Below, piece after piece: positions 42,296-50,844 of a stretch of DNA of 64,000 nucleotides. The notes under the pieces were generated by a model, which was not told where the DNA came from, did no database searches, and saw nothing but the letters and a program-made list of their open reading frames with translations. Positions within the stretch are counted from its first letter, which is position 1, and the number at the start of each line of letters is the position of its first letter. The position numbers were made by a program, and so were the translations under genes. This DNA comes from Piscinibacter sp943370595. GTDB lineage: Bacteria > Pseudomonadota > Gammaproteobacteria > Burkholderiales > Burkholderiaceae_C. The stretch lies in NCBI GenBank assembly GCA_943370595.1, contig CALRRO020000006.1, positions 186,001 to 250,000 of the forward strand. Reading direction: 5' to 3'.

Positions 42296-42313
42296 TTTCT
42301 GTCTTGACTGAAA
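42296..42313. promoter_or_regulatory. Second copy of the GbsR-associated operator
   Basis: TTTCTGTCTTGACTGAAA matches the operator at 41640-41657 at 16 of 18 positions. It ends 14 bp before the DCC-protein start and includes a TTGACT hexamer. It fits a second binding site of the same regulator. Confidence 0.6.
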
Positions 42314-42327
42314 TGACTGGAGTAAAC

Positions 42328-42804
42328 ATGGACAAGACCTACCCGCTGACCTTGCTGTACGACGGCCTGTGCCCGGTGTGTTCGCTGGAGATGGACCACC
42401 TGCGCGAGCGCGACCGTCTGGGCAAGCTCGTGTTCGTCGACATCGCGGCGCCGGGCTTCGACGCCGCGCGCTACGGCGTCACGCCCGAGGCGCTCGATGC
42501 CGCCGTGCACGGCCTGTGCGCCGACGGACGCATGCTGCGCGGCATGCCGGTGCTGCGCCTCGCCTACGACGCTGCCGACCTGGGCTGGGTGATGGCGCCG
42601 ACCGGCTGGGCGCCGGTGCGGCCGCTGTTCGACGCGGGCTACCGGCTCTTCGCGCGGCACCGGCGCGGCATCTCGCGCAACGCCAGGCCATTCATCGAAG
42701 CGCTGCGCGACTGGCGTGCACGCCGTACCGCACGCCGCATGGCGGCCTGCCACGACGGCGCCTGCGGTGTCGTCGCCCGCGATCGTGAAGGAGACAGATC
42801 ATGA
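42328..42804 (+). CDS. DCC-family (DUF393) thiol-disulphide oxidoreductase-like protein
   Basis: A 158-residue protein. The DxxCxxC motif is YDGLCPVCSLEMDHL (C15, C18). The rest, including FDAGYRLFARHRRGISRN, is typical of DUF393. The start ATG 42328 has a GGAG Shine-Dalgarno; the reading frame extends back to a TTG in the operator and is not used. It overlaps the following SDR-DoxX gene by 4 bp. The function of the family is unknown. Regulation by the GbsR-type protein is likely from the operator copy just upstream. Confidence 0.9.
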   Translation: MDKTYPLTLLYDGLCPVCSLEMDHLRERDRLGKLVFVDIAAPGFDAARYGVTPEALDAAVHGLCADGRMLRGMPVLRLAYDAADLGWVMAPTGWAPVRPLFDAGYRLFARHRRGISRNARPFIEALRDWRARRTARRMAACHDGACGVVARDREGDRS

Positions 42805-44156
42805 GGGTGCTCGTCTGCGGCAGCACCGGCTGCGTCGGCTCGGCCGTCGTGCGTGCGCTGCGCTCGCGCGGCCATGCGGTGATCGAGGGCGCGCGCCGCC
42901 ATGCCGATGGCCGCCACACACTGCGGCTCGACTACATGCAGCCGCTGCCGCCGGCCGCCTGGGCCCGCCGGCTCGCAGCGGCACGCATCGATGCGGTTGT
43001 CAACTGCGTCGGCATCCTGATGGAATCGCGCACGCAGACCTTCGAGCGTGTGCATGCCGACGGCCCGATCGAGCTGTTCAAGGGCGCGTCGCTGGCCGGC
43101 GTGCGCCGCATCGTGCAGGTGTCGGCGCTCGGCGTCGGCCACGATGCGCAGGCGCTGGCCATGCCCTACCTGTCCAGCAAGCTGCGCGCCGACGATGCGC
43201 TGGCCACGCTGTCGCCCGAATGGGCGGTGCTGCGGCCCTCGCTGGTGCATGGCCCGCGCAGCCAGAGCGCGGCGTTGTTCGCGACGCTGGCCAGCCTGCC
43301 GCTGGTCACGCTGCCGGGAAGCGGCGCGCAGCGCGTGCAGCCGATCCATGTGTACGAACTGGCCGAGGCGATCGTGCGGCTGCTGGAAGGCGAGTCGGGC
43401 TGGCGCGCCGTGCACGAGCTCGGCGGCCCCGCGGCGATGAGCTACCGCGAGATGCTCGCCACCTACCGCACCGCCCAAGGCCGTGCCGAGGCGCTGTGGC
43501 TGCCGCTGCCGATGTCGTTGATGAAGGCCGCCGCCGCTGTCGCCGAATGGCTGCCGCAGCGTGTGTACTGCCGCGATACGCTGCGCCTGCTCGAACGCGG
43601 CAGCGTCGCGCCGGACAACGCGGCGCCACGGCTGCTCGGCCGCGAGCCGACCTCGCTGGCCCGAGGTCTCGCGATCGCGCCCGAGCAAGCGCTCGTGGCG
43701 CTGCATGCCGAACTGAGCCCGCCGATCGACCTGGCGCTGCGCGCCGCGCTGGCCTTCATGTGGATCTACACCGCGCTGATCAGTGCGCTGTGGCCGCAGT
43801 CCTCGGGCGTGATGTCCCTGCTGGCGCGTTGCGGTTTCGAGGGCGAGGCCGGCGTGGCCATGCTGCTCGCGTCCTGCACGCTCAACACCGCCCTCGGCAT
43901 CGCCACGCTGTGGCGGCCGGGCACGGCGCTGTATGCGCTGCAGTCCGCCGCGGTGATCGGCTACACCACCACGGCTGCGCTGAACATGCCCGAGCTGACG
44001 CTGGACCACTGCGGCCCGCTGGTGAAGAACCTGCCGGTGCTCGGGCTGGTGCTGCTGCTGTGGATGTCGATGAAGCCGCCCGGCGCCGCGCACGCTCGCG
44101 TGACGGCCATGCGGCACACTCGACCGGATGCGAGCGGCGCCGCCACCTTCACCTGA
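42801..44156 (+). CDS. NAD(P)-binding SDR domain fused to a DoxX-like membrane domain
   Basis: A 451-residue fusion. Residues 1-290 form an atypical SDR/NmrA-like domain with the motif VCGSTGCVGSAVVRAL and a YLSSKLRADDAL helix. Residues about 310-435 contain four hydrophobic helices (AALAFMWIYTALISALWPQS; LGLVLLLWMSMK) of the DoxX-like family. The reaction is unknown. It is translationally coupled to the DCC gene, and its 3' end overlaps the helicase gene by 29 bp in the same direction. Fusion of a soluble nucleotide-binding domain to DoxX suggests a membrane redox or quinone role. Confidence 0.88.
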   Translation: MRVLVCGSTGCVGSAVVRALRSRGHAVIEGARRHADGRHTLRLDYMQPLPPAAWARRLAAARIDAVVNCVGILMESRTQTFERVHADGPIELFKGASLAGVRRIVQVSALGVGHDAQALAMPYLSSKLRADDALATLSPEWAVLRPSLVHGPRSQSAALFATLASLPLVTLPGSGAQRVQPIHVYELAEAIVRLLEGESGWRAVHELGGPAAMSYREMLATYRTAQGRAEALWLPLPMSLMKAAAAVAEWLPQRVYCRDTLRLLERGSVAPDNAAPRLLGREPTSLARGLAIAPEQALVALHAELSPPIDLALRAALAFMWIYTALISALWPQSSGVMSLLARCGFEGEAGVAMLLASCTLNTALGIATLWRPGTALYALQSAAVIGYTTTAALNMPELTLDHCGPLVKNLPVLGLVLLLWMSMKPPGAAHARVTAMRHTRPDASGAATFT

Positions 44157-46656
44157 GCACGACAGCGCGCTGCGCTGGTTCGCCGGGCGCGGCTGGCAGC
44201 CCTTCGAGTTCCAGCGCGAGGTCTGGTCGGCGCTGATGGCCGGCCGCAGCGGCCTGCTGCACGCCACCACCGGCTCGGGCAAGACCTACGCGGTGTGGCT
44301 GGGCGCGCTGATGCGCAGTGTCCATCTTGCTGGAGCACGCCCCCTCGCGGAGGGGGCGGGGCAGGGTGGGGGAGCGGTCAGCGCCGCCGACGGCGGCACC
44401 AAAGCACCTGCCTTGCAGGTGCTTTGGGTGACGCCGATGCGCGCGCTGGCCGCCGACACCACGCGTGCGCTGGCGTTGCCGCTTGCCGATCTCGCGCCGC
44501 ACTGGACACTCGGGCAGCGCAGCGGCGACACCGCGGCGGCCGAGCGTGCGCGCCAGGACAAGCGCTTTCCCACGGTCCTGGTCACCACGCCCGAGTCGCT
44601 CAGCCTGATGCTGACGCGCGAGAACGCGGCAGCGGAGCTCGGCGCAGTGCACACCGTCGTCGTCGACGAATGGCACGAGCTGATGGGCAACAAGCGCGGC
44701 GTGCAGGTGCAACTGGCAATCGCGCGGCTGGCACGCTGGAACTCCGCGCTTGCGGTGTGGGGTCTGTCGGCCACGCTGGGCAACCTCGACGAGGCGATGC
44801 GTGTGCTGGTCGGCGCGCGCGAGGCCACGCTGGTGCAGGGCCGCGTCGACAAGACGCTGGTGATCGATACGTTGCTGCCCGCCAACCCGGGCCGCTTCTC
44901 GTGGGGCGGCCACCTCGGGGCGCAGATGCAGAAGCCGGTCGTCGAGGAGATCGAGCGCAGCAGCACCACGCTGGTCTTCACCAACACGCGCTCGCAGGCA
45001 GAGATCTGGTACCAGCTGCTGCTGCAGGAGCGGCCGGAGTGGGCCGGGCTGGTGGCGCTGCACCACGGCTCGCTTGACAAGGAGGTGCGCGAGTGGGTCG
45101 AGCTCGGGTTGAAGGAAGGGCGGCTGAAGGCGGTGGTGGCGACATCGTCGCTCGACCTCGGCGTCGACTTCCTGCCGGTCGAGCGCGTGCTGCAGATCGG
45201 CTCGCCCAAGGGCATTGCGCGGCTGCTGCAGCGTGCCGGCCGCAGTGGCCATGCGCCCGGGCGGCCGAGCCGCGTGACCATCGTGCCGACCAACACACTG
45301 GAGCTGGTGGAAGCCGCCGCGGCGCGCCGTGCTGCGCGGGCCGGTCGCATCGAACGCCGCGCCGTGCCGGAGAAGCCCCTGGACGTGCTGGTGCAGCACC
45401 TGGTGACCGTGGCGCTGGGCGGCGGCTTCGAGGCGGAGGCGCTGTTCGCCGAGGTGTGCCGCACGCATGCCTTCCGCGACCTCACGCGCGACGAGTTCCA
45501 ATGGGCGCTGGACTTCGTCGAGAAGGGCGGTGCGAGCCTGACCGTCTACCCCGAGTACCACCGCGTCGCGCTCGTCGACGGCCTGTACCGCGTGCCCGAC
45601 CGCGGCATCGCCAAGCGCCACCGCCTGCAGGTGGGCACCATCGTCGGCGACGCAAGCATGCAGGTGAAGTACCTCAGCGGCGGCAAAATCGGCAGCATCG
45701 AGGAAAGCTTCATCGCGCGGCTGCGCCCGGGCGACTGCTTCGTCTTCGCCGGCCGCGTGCTGGAGTTCATCCGCACGCAGGACATGGCCGCCTACGTGCG
45801 CAAGGCGACGAAGAACAAGGGCATCGTGCCGTCCTGGGCCGGTGGTCGCATGCCGCTGTCCACCGAACTGGCCGATGCGGTCGTGGAGCTGCTCGCCGAC
45901 GCGACGCAGGCCGATTGGGTGCGTGAGACGGAAGACCCCGAGATGCGCGCCGCCGCGCCGATGCTGGCCACGCAGGCACGGCTGTCGAAGCTGCCGACGC
46001 CGAAGACGCTGCTGGCCGAGCAGTTCCGTTCGCGCGAGGGCGCGCACCTGTTCGTCTACCCCTTCGCCGGACGTTACGTGCACCTGGGCCTGGCCAGCCT
46101 GTTGGCCTGGCGGCTCGCGAAGCACGTGCCGAACACCTTCAGCATGAGCGTCAACGACCACGGCTTCGAGTTGCTCAGCGCCGAGCCGGTCGACCTGGCG
46201 TCGCTGCTCGACGGCAGCGTGCTGTCCACCGCGCAGCTGCTCGACGACGTGCTCGCCAGCCTCAACTCCGGCGAGCTGGCGCAGCGGCGCTTCCGCGAGA
46301 TCGCGCGGGTGTCCGGGCTGATCTTCACCGGCTACCCCGGCGCGCCGAAGAGCACACGCCAGCTGCAGGCCTCCAGCGGCCTGTTCTACGAGGTGTTCCG
46401 CAAGTACGACGCCGGCAACCTGCTGCTGTCGCAGGCGCAGGCCGAGGTGCTGAGCCAGGAGCTGGACCTGGCGCGCCTGTCCGCGACCCTGAAGCGCATG
46501 CGGGCGCAGCGACTCGAGTTCGTCGAACTGAAGGCGCCGAGCCCGTTCGCGCTGCCCTTGATGGTCGAGCGCTTCCGCGAGAAGCTCAGCAACGAGAAGC
46601 TGGCCGACCGGCTGGAGCGCATCGTGCGCGATGCGGAGCGTGTGGCGGACCGCTGA
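44128..46656 (+). CDS. Ligase-associated DEXH-box helicase (Lhr-like)
   Basis: An 842-residue superfamily 2 helicase. Motif I is TTGSGKTYAVWLG; motif Ia is VLWVTPMRALAADT; motif II is VVVDEWHELMGNKRG (DEWH, as in Lhr); motif III is GLSATLGN; and the second RecA domain has TSSLDLGVDF and RLLQRAGRSGH (motif VI). The C-terminal 350 residues match Lhr core domains. Between motifs I and Ia there is a Gly/Ala-rich insert of about 35 residues encoded by three perfect palindromes. Its usual partners, exonuclease and ligase, are 21 kb away at 20328-23068. Confidence 0.92.
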   Translation: MRAAPPPSPEHDSALRWFAGRGWQPFEFQREVWSALMAGRSGLLHATTGSGKTYAVWLGALMRSVHLAGARPLAEGAGQGGGAVSAADGGTKAPALQVLWVTPMRALAADTTRALALPLADLAPHWTLGQRSGDTAAAERARQDKRFPTVLVTTPESLSLMLTRENAAAELGAVHTVVVDEWHELMGNKRGVQVQLAIARLARWNSALAVWGLSATLGNLDEAMRVLVGAREATLVQGRVDKTLVIDTLLPANPGRFSWGGHLGAQMQKPVVEEIERSSTTLVFTNTRSQAEIWYQLLLQERPEWAGLVALHHGSLDKEVREWVELGLKEGRLKAVVATSSLDLGVDFLPVERVLQIGSPKGIARLLQRAGRSGHAPGRPSRVTIVPTNTLELVEAAAARRAARAGRIERRAVPEKPLDVLVQHLVTVALGGGFEAEALFAEVCRTHAFRDLTRDEFQWALDFVEKGGASLTVYPEYHRVALVDGLYRVPDRGIAKRHRLQVGTIVGDASMQVKYLSGGKIGSIEESFIARLRPGDCFVFAGRVLEFIRTQDMAAYVRKATKNKGIVPSWAGGRMPLSTELADAVVELLADATQADWVRETEDPEMRAAAPMLATQARLSKLPTPKTLLAEQFRSREGAHLFVYPFAGRYVHLGLASLLAWRLAKHVPNTFSMSVNDHGFELLSAEPVDLASLLDGSVLSTAQLLDDVLASLNSGELAQRRFREIARVSGLIFTGYPGAPKSTRQLQASSGLFYEVFRKYDAGNLLLSQAQAEVLSQELDLARLSATLKRMRAQRLEFVELKAPSPFALPLMVERFREKLSNEKLADRLERIVRDAERVADR
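44340..44425. repeat. Three perfect palindromes inserted in frame inside the helicase gene
   Basis: CCCCCTC-GCG-GAGGGGG (44340-44356), GCCGCC-GAC-GGCGGC (44383-44397) and AAAGCACCTGC-CTT-GCAGGTGCTTT (44401-44425; 11-bp arms) follow one another. A G-rich run at 44352-44373 has four G tracts and fits a G-quadruplex pattern. The segment encodes a low-complexity linker between helicase motifs I and Ia and looks like an intergenic palindromic repeat captured within the ORF without breaking frame. Confidence 0.75.
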
Positions 46657-46672
46657 CCGCCAGGTCCGCACC

Positions 46673-46720
46673 TCAATGCGTCAATGCGTCAATGCGTCAA
46701 CGCGTCAACGCGTCAGCGCG
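46673..46720. repeat. Octamer tandem repeat, six units
   Basis: Units TCAATGCG (three), TCAACGCG (two) and TCAGCGCG (one) run without gaps. The array fills most of the gap after the helicase gene and includes the stop codon and the last codons of the convergent acyltransferase-like gene. Length change by slippage would shift that stop. Confidence 0.85.
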
Positions 46721-48012
46721 GGCACCGGCGGGGCACCGGAGTCGTCCGCCGGCCCGACCAGCGCGTCGCTGCAGGCGTCCAGCGCCAGGGCCGCAGCGGG
46801 CAGCAGCAGTGCCCACAAGGCCAGGCGAAGGCGTGCGCGCCACCATTGCTTCCAGCCGAGCGCGGCCTGGCGCAGCTGGCGAAGGCGCGGCAGCAGGAGC
46901 GCGCGCAACCACGACTCCACCCCATGACGCAGCCCCGGCCGGTCGAAGATCACCGTGCTCAGCGGATCGCCGTGGGTCGACAAGGCGCGCTTGTAGTGGC
47001 TGGCGCCGCTGAGGAAGTCGAACTGGGCATGACCGAGCCCGGCGTTGTGTTCGATGCCCAATGCCAGCGTCGCCAGGCCGGGGCTCATGCGGGCATCGAG
47101 CAGCGAATAGTCGAAGCCGGACTGGTAGTGGCTGATGCGACCCGCATGCACGAAGTTGTAGAGATAGCCCAGCGGCCGGCTGCCCGCGCAGACCCTCAGC
47201 AACTGGATCTCGCCGCGCTCGAAGGCATCGGCGATCAGCGTGGCATGAAAGCGTTGCGCGAACGGTGTCGCAAAGGCCGAGCCGCCCGGCTTCTCGCGCC
47301 AGCGAAGCACATGCAGCTGCAGCAGTTCGGACAGGAACGCCTGCGCCTGGGCAACACTCTGCGCCTGCGTCACCGTGATCGGCCCGATCGCCGCACAGGC
47401 CTTCAGCGTGCGGCGGATCGTCCAGCGCGACTTCGCGTCGAGTACGCCGAGGTAACCCTGCGGGTGGGCCCGTGCCAGGCGCAGGTCGACGATCCAGCTG
47501 TAGTCGTCGTGGCTGCGCAGGGCAGCGTGCCCGCGGCGAACGACCTGGGCCTGCGTCGCCGCCACGCGATGAAGATGAGGCAGGTGGACGCGCCGCCAAG
47601 GTTGCGGTGGCCCTTGCAGCGTCGCGACCAGGTGCTCCAGCATCGCCGAACTCACGCACGAGGCGCAGGATTCGTCGACCAGCAGCCCGTTGTGCTCGAT
47701 GGCGATGCCGTCGAGCTGCGGCTGACCGGTGGCGTGCAGCCACAGCGCCCGACCCGGCATCAGCGGCAGCGACTGGATCCTGCCGGGCACGAGCAGCCCC
47801 AGGCCGACGGTCGCGTCACCCGAACGGGCGCGCAGCAGTTGCGGCACGATGTCCGCAGGCAGGCAAGCCAGCCAAGGCCCGATCCACGACCAGGTCAGGA
47901 AGAACGAGGGCTGGGCGCGTGATTCGAGCGCGCGCCACTCCCGCTGCAGTTCCGATGAAGGGGGCAGGGGAGTCAGCTCGACGCTCAGAGCGGGAAGAGA
48001 GGGGGAGACCAT
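46705..48012 (-). CDS. GNAT/FemAB-like (BioF2-type) acyltransferase
   Basis: About 435 residues from ATG 48012. The central region FFLTWSWIGPWLACLPAD and the C-terminal core (RRTLKACAAIGPITVTQAQ; YLYNFVHAGRISHYQSGFDY; ATLALGIEHNAGLGHAQFDF) match the GNAT-type acetyltransferase family often found in exopolysaccharide and cellulose-related loci. A hydrophobic segment (LRLALWALLLPAAALALDAC) ends the protein. The start is chosen over an earlier in-frame codon because the latter runs into the divergent DUF1232 gene region. The substrate is unknown. Confidence 0.75.
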   Translation of the reverse strand: MVSPSLPALSVELTPLPPSSELQREWRALESRAQPSFFLTWSWIGPWLACLPADIVPQLLRARSGDATVGLGLLVPGRIQSLPLMPGRALWLHATGQPQLDGIAIEHNGLLVDESCASCVSSAMLEHLVATLQGPPQPWRRVHLPHLHRVAATQAQVVRRGHAALRSHDDYSWIVDLRLARAHPQGYLGVLDAKSRWTIRRTLKACAAIGPITVTQAQSVAQAQAFLSELLQLHVLRWREKPGGSAFATPFAQRFHATLIADAFERGEIQLLRVCAGSRPLGYLYNFVHAGRISHYQSGFDYSLLDARMSPGLATLALGIEHNAGLGHAQFDFLSGASHYKRALSTHGDPLSTVIFDRPGLRHGVESWLRALLLPRLRQLRQAALGWKQWWRARLRLALWALLLPAAALALDACSDALVGPADDSGAPPVPALTR

Positions 48013-48106
48013 GGCGCGACAGTGGACGATGCCGGAGAACCGAGGTCCCGTCTGCCCCCAGAACGAGTGAACCCAGGCCTGCCCGCGAACCGCCTGTGCC
48101 ATCGGT

Positions 48107-48112
48107 CACAAT
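48107..48112 (+). promoter_or_regulatory. -10-like CACAAT next to the DUF1232 start
   Basis: CACAAT ends 6 nt before ATG 48119 and no Shine-Dalgarno sequence intervenes; another leaderless-type arrangement. Confidence 0.35.
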
Positions 48113-48118
48113 CCGGTG

Positions 48119-48514
48119 ATGCGATGGCAACGATGGCTGAGCGCGGCACGAGGCATGCGCCTGGCGACCTACCTGATCGCCCTGTGGAAGCTCTTCAAGC
48201 ATCCGCAGACACCGCTGAGCGCGAAAGTCGTCGCGATCGCGGTGATCGCCTACGCGGTCAGCCCGATCGACCTGATCCCCGACTTCATTCCCATCATCGG
48301 CCAGCTCGACGAGCTGATCCTGCTGCCGCTCGGTGTGGCGCTGGCCGTGAAGCTGACGCCGCAGCCCCTGTGGGAAGCACGCCTGCGAGAGGCCGAGGCC
48401 TCCGCCGAACGCCTGCCGAAGATGTGGTGGGGCGCGGCGCTGATCGTTCTGCTGTGGGCGGTGCTGTTCGGGCTATTCGCCTGGTGGCTGGTGCGCCTGT
48501 TCTCTGCCGCATGA
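48119..48514 (+). CDS. YkvA/DUF1232 family membrane protein
   Basis: A 131-residue protein. The DUF1232 core AYAVSPIDLIPDFIPIIGQL is exact, and a C-terminal membrane helix (ALIVLLWAVLFGLFAWWLV) follows. ATG 48119 is preferred to GTG 48116 because of the nearby -10-like box. It overlaps the SNase-like gene by 4 bp (ATGA). The function of the family is unknown. Confidence 0.88.
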   Translation: MRWQRWLSAARGMRLATYLIALWKLFKHPQTPLSAKVVAIAVIAYAVSPIDLIPDFIPIIGQLDELILLPLGVALAVKLTPQPLWEARLREAEASAERLPKMWWGAALIVLLWAVLFGLFAWWLVRLFSAA

Positions 48515-48990
48515 GGTGTTGCGTGCTGATCGTGGCGCTGCTGGCCGCGCCAGCGGCGCATGCGCTGAGCGGCGTGGTCACCCATGTCAGCGACGGCGAC
48601 ACCGTCTGGGTGAAGGCCGACGGCGAACCAGACCGCAAGCCGGTCAAGCTGCGCATCGCCGGCATCGACGCGCCCGAGCGCTGCCAGCCCTGGGGCGCCG
48701 AGTCGACCGAGGCCTTGAAGGCGCAGGTGCTGCACCGGCATGTCGACGTGCCGGTCCGCGCCACCGACGAGTACGGCCGGCGCATCGGCGGCCTGCGGCT
48801 CGACGATGGCCGCGACGTGGGCGCGTGGATGGTCGCGCAGGGCCATGCCTGGAGCCCGCGCTTCAAGCGCCACCGCGCGCCCTACGAGCAGCAGCAGCGC
48901 GAGGCCCAGGCGCGCAAGGCGGGGTTGTTCGCCGATCCCGACGCCATCGAGCCCTGGCGGTTCCGAAAGGCCCACGGCCCTTGCGGCTGA
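48511..48990 (+). CDS. Exported thermonuclease-like (SNase fold) protein
   Basis: A 159-residue protein with a signal peptide (residues 1-19, APAAHA-LS) and the SNase fold: VVTHVSDGDTVWVKADG, KLRIAGIDAPERCQPWG, ATDEYGRRIGGLRL and MVAQGHAWSPRFKRH. The catalytic Arg/Glu pattern of staphylococcal nuclease (GIDAPE and the Arg in DEYGR) appears retained. It is likely a periplasmic or secreted Ca-dependent nuclease. It is coupled to the DUF1232 gene and convergent with arginase (10 bp gap). Confidence 0.9.
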   Translation: MRCCVLIVALLAAPAAHALSGVVTHVSDGDTVWVKADGEPDRKPVKLRIAGIDAPERCQPWGAESTEALKAQVLHRHVDVPVRATDEYGRRIGGLRLDDGRDVGAWMVAQGHAWSPRFKRHRAPYEQQQREAQARKAGLFADPDAIEPWRFRKAHGPCG

Positions 48991-49000
48991 AGCTGGCGGC

Positions 49001-49921
49001 TCAGCCGCGCTGGCGCATCAGCGTGCTCTTGCCGAACAGGCTCTCGATTAGGTCGACCGCCAGCGTGGCCGTCTTGTTGCGCACGTCCAGCGCCGGGTTC
49101 AGCTCCATCACGTCGAGTGACGCGAGGCGCCCGGTGTCGGCGATCATCTCCATGCACAGCTGCGCTTCCCGGTAGGTCGGCCCGCCGGGCACCGTGGTGC
49201 CGACGCCGGGGGCGATGTCCGGGTCGAGGAAGTCGACGTCGAAGCTGACGTGCAGGTGGGTGTTGGCGTCCAGCGTGGCCAGCGCCAGCTCCATCGTGTG
49301 GCGCATGCCCATCTCGTCGATGTAGCGCATGTCGAACACTTCCAGCCCGACCTGGTGCACGAAGCGCTTCTCGCCCGGGTCGACGCTGCGAATGCCGATC
49401 TGGCGAACGACCCTGGCGCTGATCGCCGGCACCGTGCCGCCGATCTCGACCAGTTCCTTCGGCCCGTGGCCGCACAGGCAGGCCACCGGCATGCCGTGGA
49501 TGTTGCCGCTGGGCGTGAGCGCGCTGGTGTTGAAGTCGGCGTGCGCGTCCAGCCACAGCACCCGCAGCTTCTTGCCGGACTCGCGGCAGTGGCGTGCCAC
49601 TGCGCTGATCGAGCCGATGCCCAGGCAGTGGTCACCGCCCAGCAGGATGGGCATGCGCCCCAGCGCCAGCTCGGTGTGCACCGCCTCGTGTACCGCCTGG
49701 TTCCAGGCCACCACCTCATGCAGGTGGCGATAGCCCTCGACCGGCGGCAGCCAGGGGTTGGCCGGTCCGCTCAGGTTGCCGCGGTCGATCACCTCGAGGC
49801 CGTGCGACTCCAGCACCGGAACGATCTGCGCGACGCGCAGTGCCTCGGGACCCATGCTGGCGCCGCGGCTGCCGGCGCCGATGTCGGTCGGTGCGCCGAT
49901 CAGGCTGATTGGCTTGTTCAT
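49001..49921 (-). CDS. rocF: Arginase
   Basis: A 306-residue arginase of the ureohydrolase family, converting arginine to ornithine and urea. The two Mn-binding motifs are GGDHCLGIGS and DAHADFNT, with SFDVDFLDPDIAPGVGT completing the site. PISLIGAPTDIGAGSRGASM is the usual N-terminus. It stands 13 bp after the LOG-family gene on the same strand. No ornithine or urea genes are nearby. Confidence 0.95.
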   Translation of the reverse strand: MNKPISLIGAPTDIGAGSRGASMGPEALRVAQIVPVLESHGLEVIDRGNLSGPANPWLPPVEGYRHLHEVVAWNQAVHEAVHTELALGRMPILLGGDHCLGIGSISAVARHCRESGKKLRVLWLDAHADFNTSALTPSGNIHGMPVACLCGHGPKELVEIGGTVPAISARVVRQIGIRSVDPGEKRFVHQVGLEVFDMRYIDEMGMRHTMELALATLDANTHLHVSFDVDFLDPDIAPGVGTTVPGGPTYREAQLCMEMIADTGRLASLDVMELNPALDVRNKTATLAVDLIESLFGKSTLMRQRG

Positions 49922-49934
49922 GCGCGGCGCATCC

Positions 49935-50837
49935 TCAGGTGTCGTCGGCGAAGGCGCCGGTGGTGGTCTCGGGCAGGTCGAAGCCGTACTCTTCGGCCAG
50001 CACCGCCCAGGCTTCCTCGGCGGTCTCGACGAAGCGGAACAGGCCGACGTCGCCGGGGCTGATCATGCCGGTCTCGATCAGCCAGTCGAAGTCGATCAGG
50101 CGGGTCCAGAACTCGCGGCCGAACAGCAGGATGGGACGCTTGCGCGACTTGCCGGTCTGCGTGAGCGTCATGGTCTCGAACAGCTCGTCGAGCGTGCCGA
50201 AGCCGCCCGGAAAGCACACCAGCGCGATCGAGCGCATCAGGAAATGCATCTTGCGCAGCGCGAAGTAGTGGAACTGGAAGCACAGTTCCGGCGTGATGTA
50301 CGGGTTGGGCGCCTGCTCGTGCGGCAGCACGATGTTCAGGCCGATGCTCTTGCCACCGATCTCGTGCGCGCCGCGGTTGCCCGCTTCCATGATGCCGGGG
50401 CCCCCGCCGGTGACCACGTAGACCGGCGACTCCAGCTCGCGCGACTTGGCGGTGACGATGGCCGCGAAGCGACGCGCCTCGTCGTAGAAGCGGGACATGG
50501 CCACGCCCATCTCGGCGCGCTTGATCGCGGTGGCGTCGCCCTCGGCGCGCGCCGCATCGAGCCGCAGCATCGCGGCGTCGGGTGGCTGGATGCGCGCGCT
50601 GCCGAAGATCACGATGGTCGAGCGGATGCCGTGCTCGCTCTGCACCAGCTCCGGCTTGAGCAGCTCGAGCTGCATGCGCACCGGGCGCAGCTCCTCGCGC
50701 AGCAGGAACTCGGTGTCGGTGAAGGCGAGCCGGTAGGCGCTCTCGGGGCCGGCGTAGCGCGAGGGCTGGACGACGGCATCGGCGTCTTCTTCCGCGGTCG
50801 GGAAGTTGCGCGCGGTCAGGTCCTGTTTCTTGTCCAT
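49935..50837 (-). CDS. LOG-family protein (TIGR00730, nucleoside-5'-monophosphate phosphoribohydrolase type)
   Basis: A 300-residue protein with the family motif PGGFGTLDELFETMTL and VVTGGGPGIMEAGNRGAHE. Often mis-labelled lysine decarboxylase; characterised LOG proteins hydrolyse cytokinin riboside monophosphates or AMP. This one has an N-terminal extension of about 80 residues typical of the larger bacterial branch. The start ATG 50837 is preceded by TATTCT 7 nt upstream, so it may be leaderless. It precedes arginase. Confidence 0.9.
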   Translation of the reverse strand: MDKKQDLTARNFPTAEEDADAVVQPSRYAGPESAYRLAFTDTEFLLREELRPVRMQLELLKPELVQSEHGIRSTIVIFGSARIQPPDAAMLRLDAARAEGDATAIKRAEMGVAMSRFYDEARRFAAIVTAKSRELESPVYVVTGGGPGIMEAGNRGAHEIGGKSIGLNIVLPHEQAPNPYITPELCFQFHYFALRKMHFLMRSIALVCFPGGFGTLDELFETMTLTQTGKSRKRPILLFGREFWTRLIDFDWLIETGMISPGDVGLFRFVETAEEAWAVLAEEYGFDLPETTTGAFADDT

Positions 50838-50844
50838 GGCGCGG

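Noticed and set aside
46673..46720. CRISPR array
   Set aside because: The 8-bp units are directly adjacent with no spacers.
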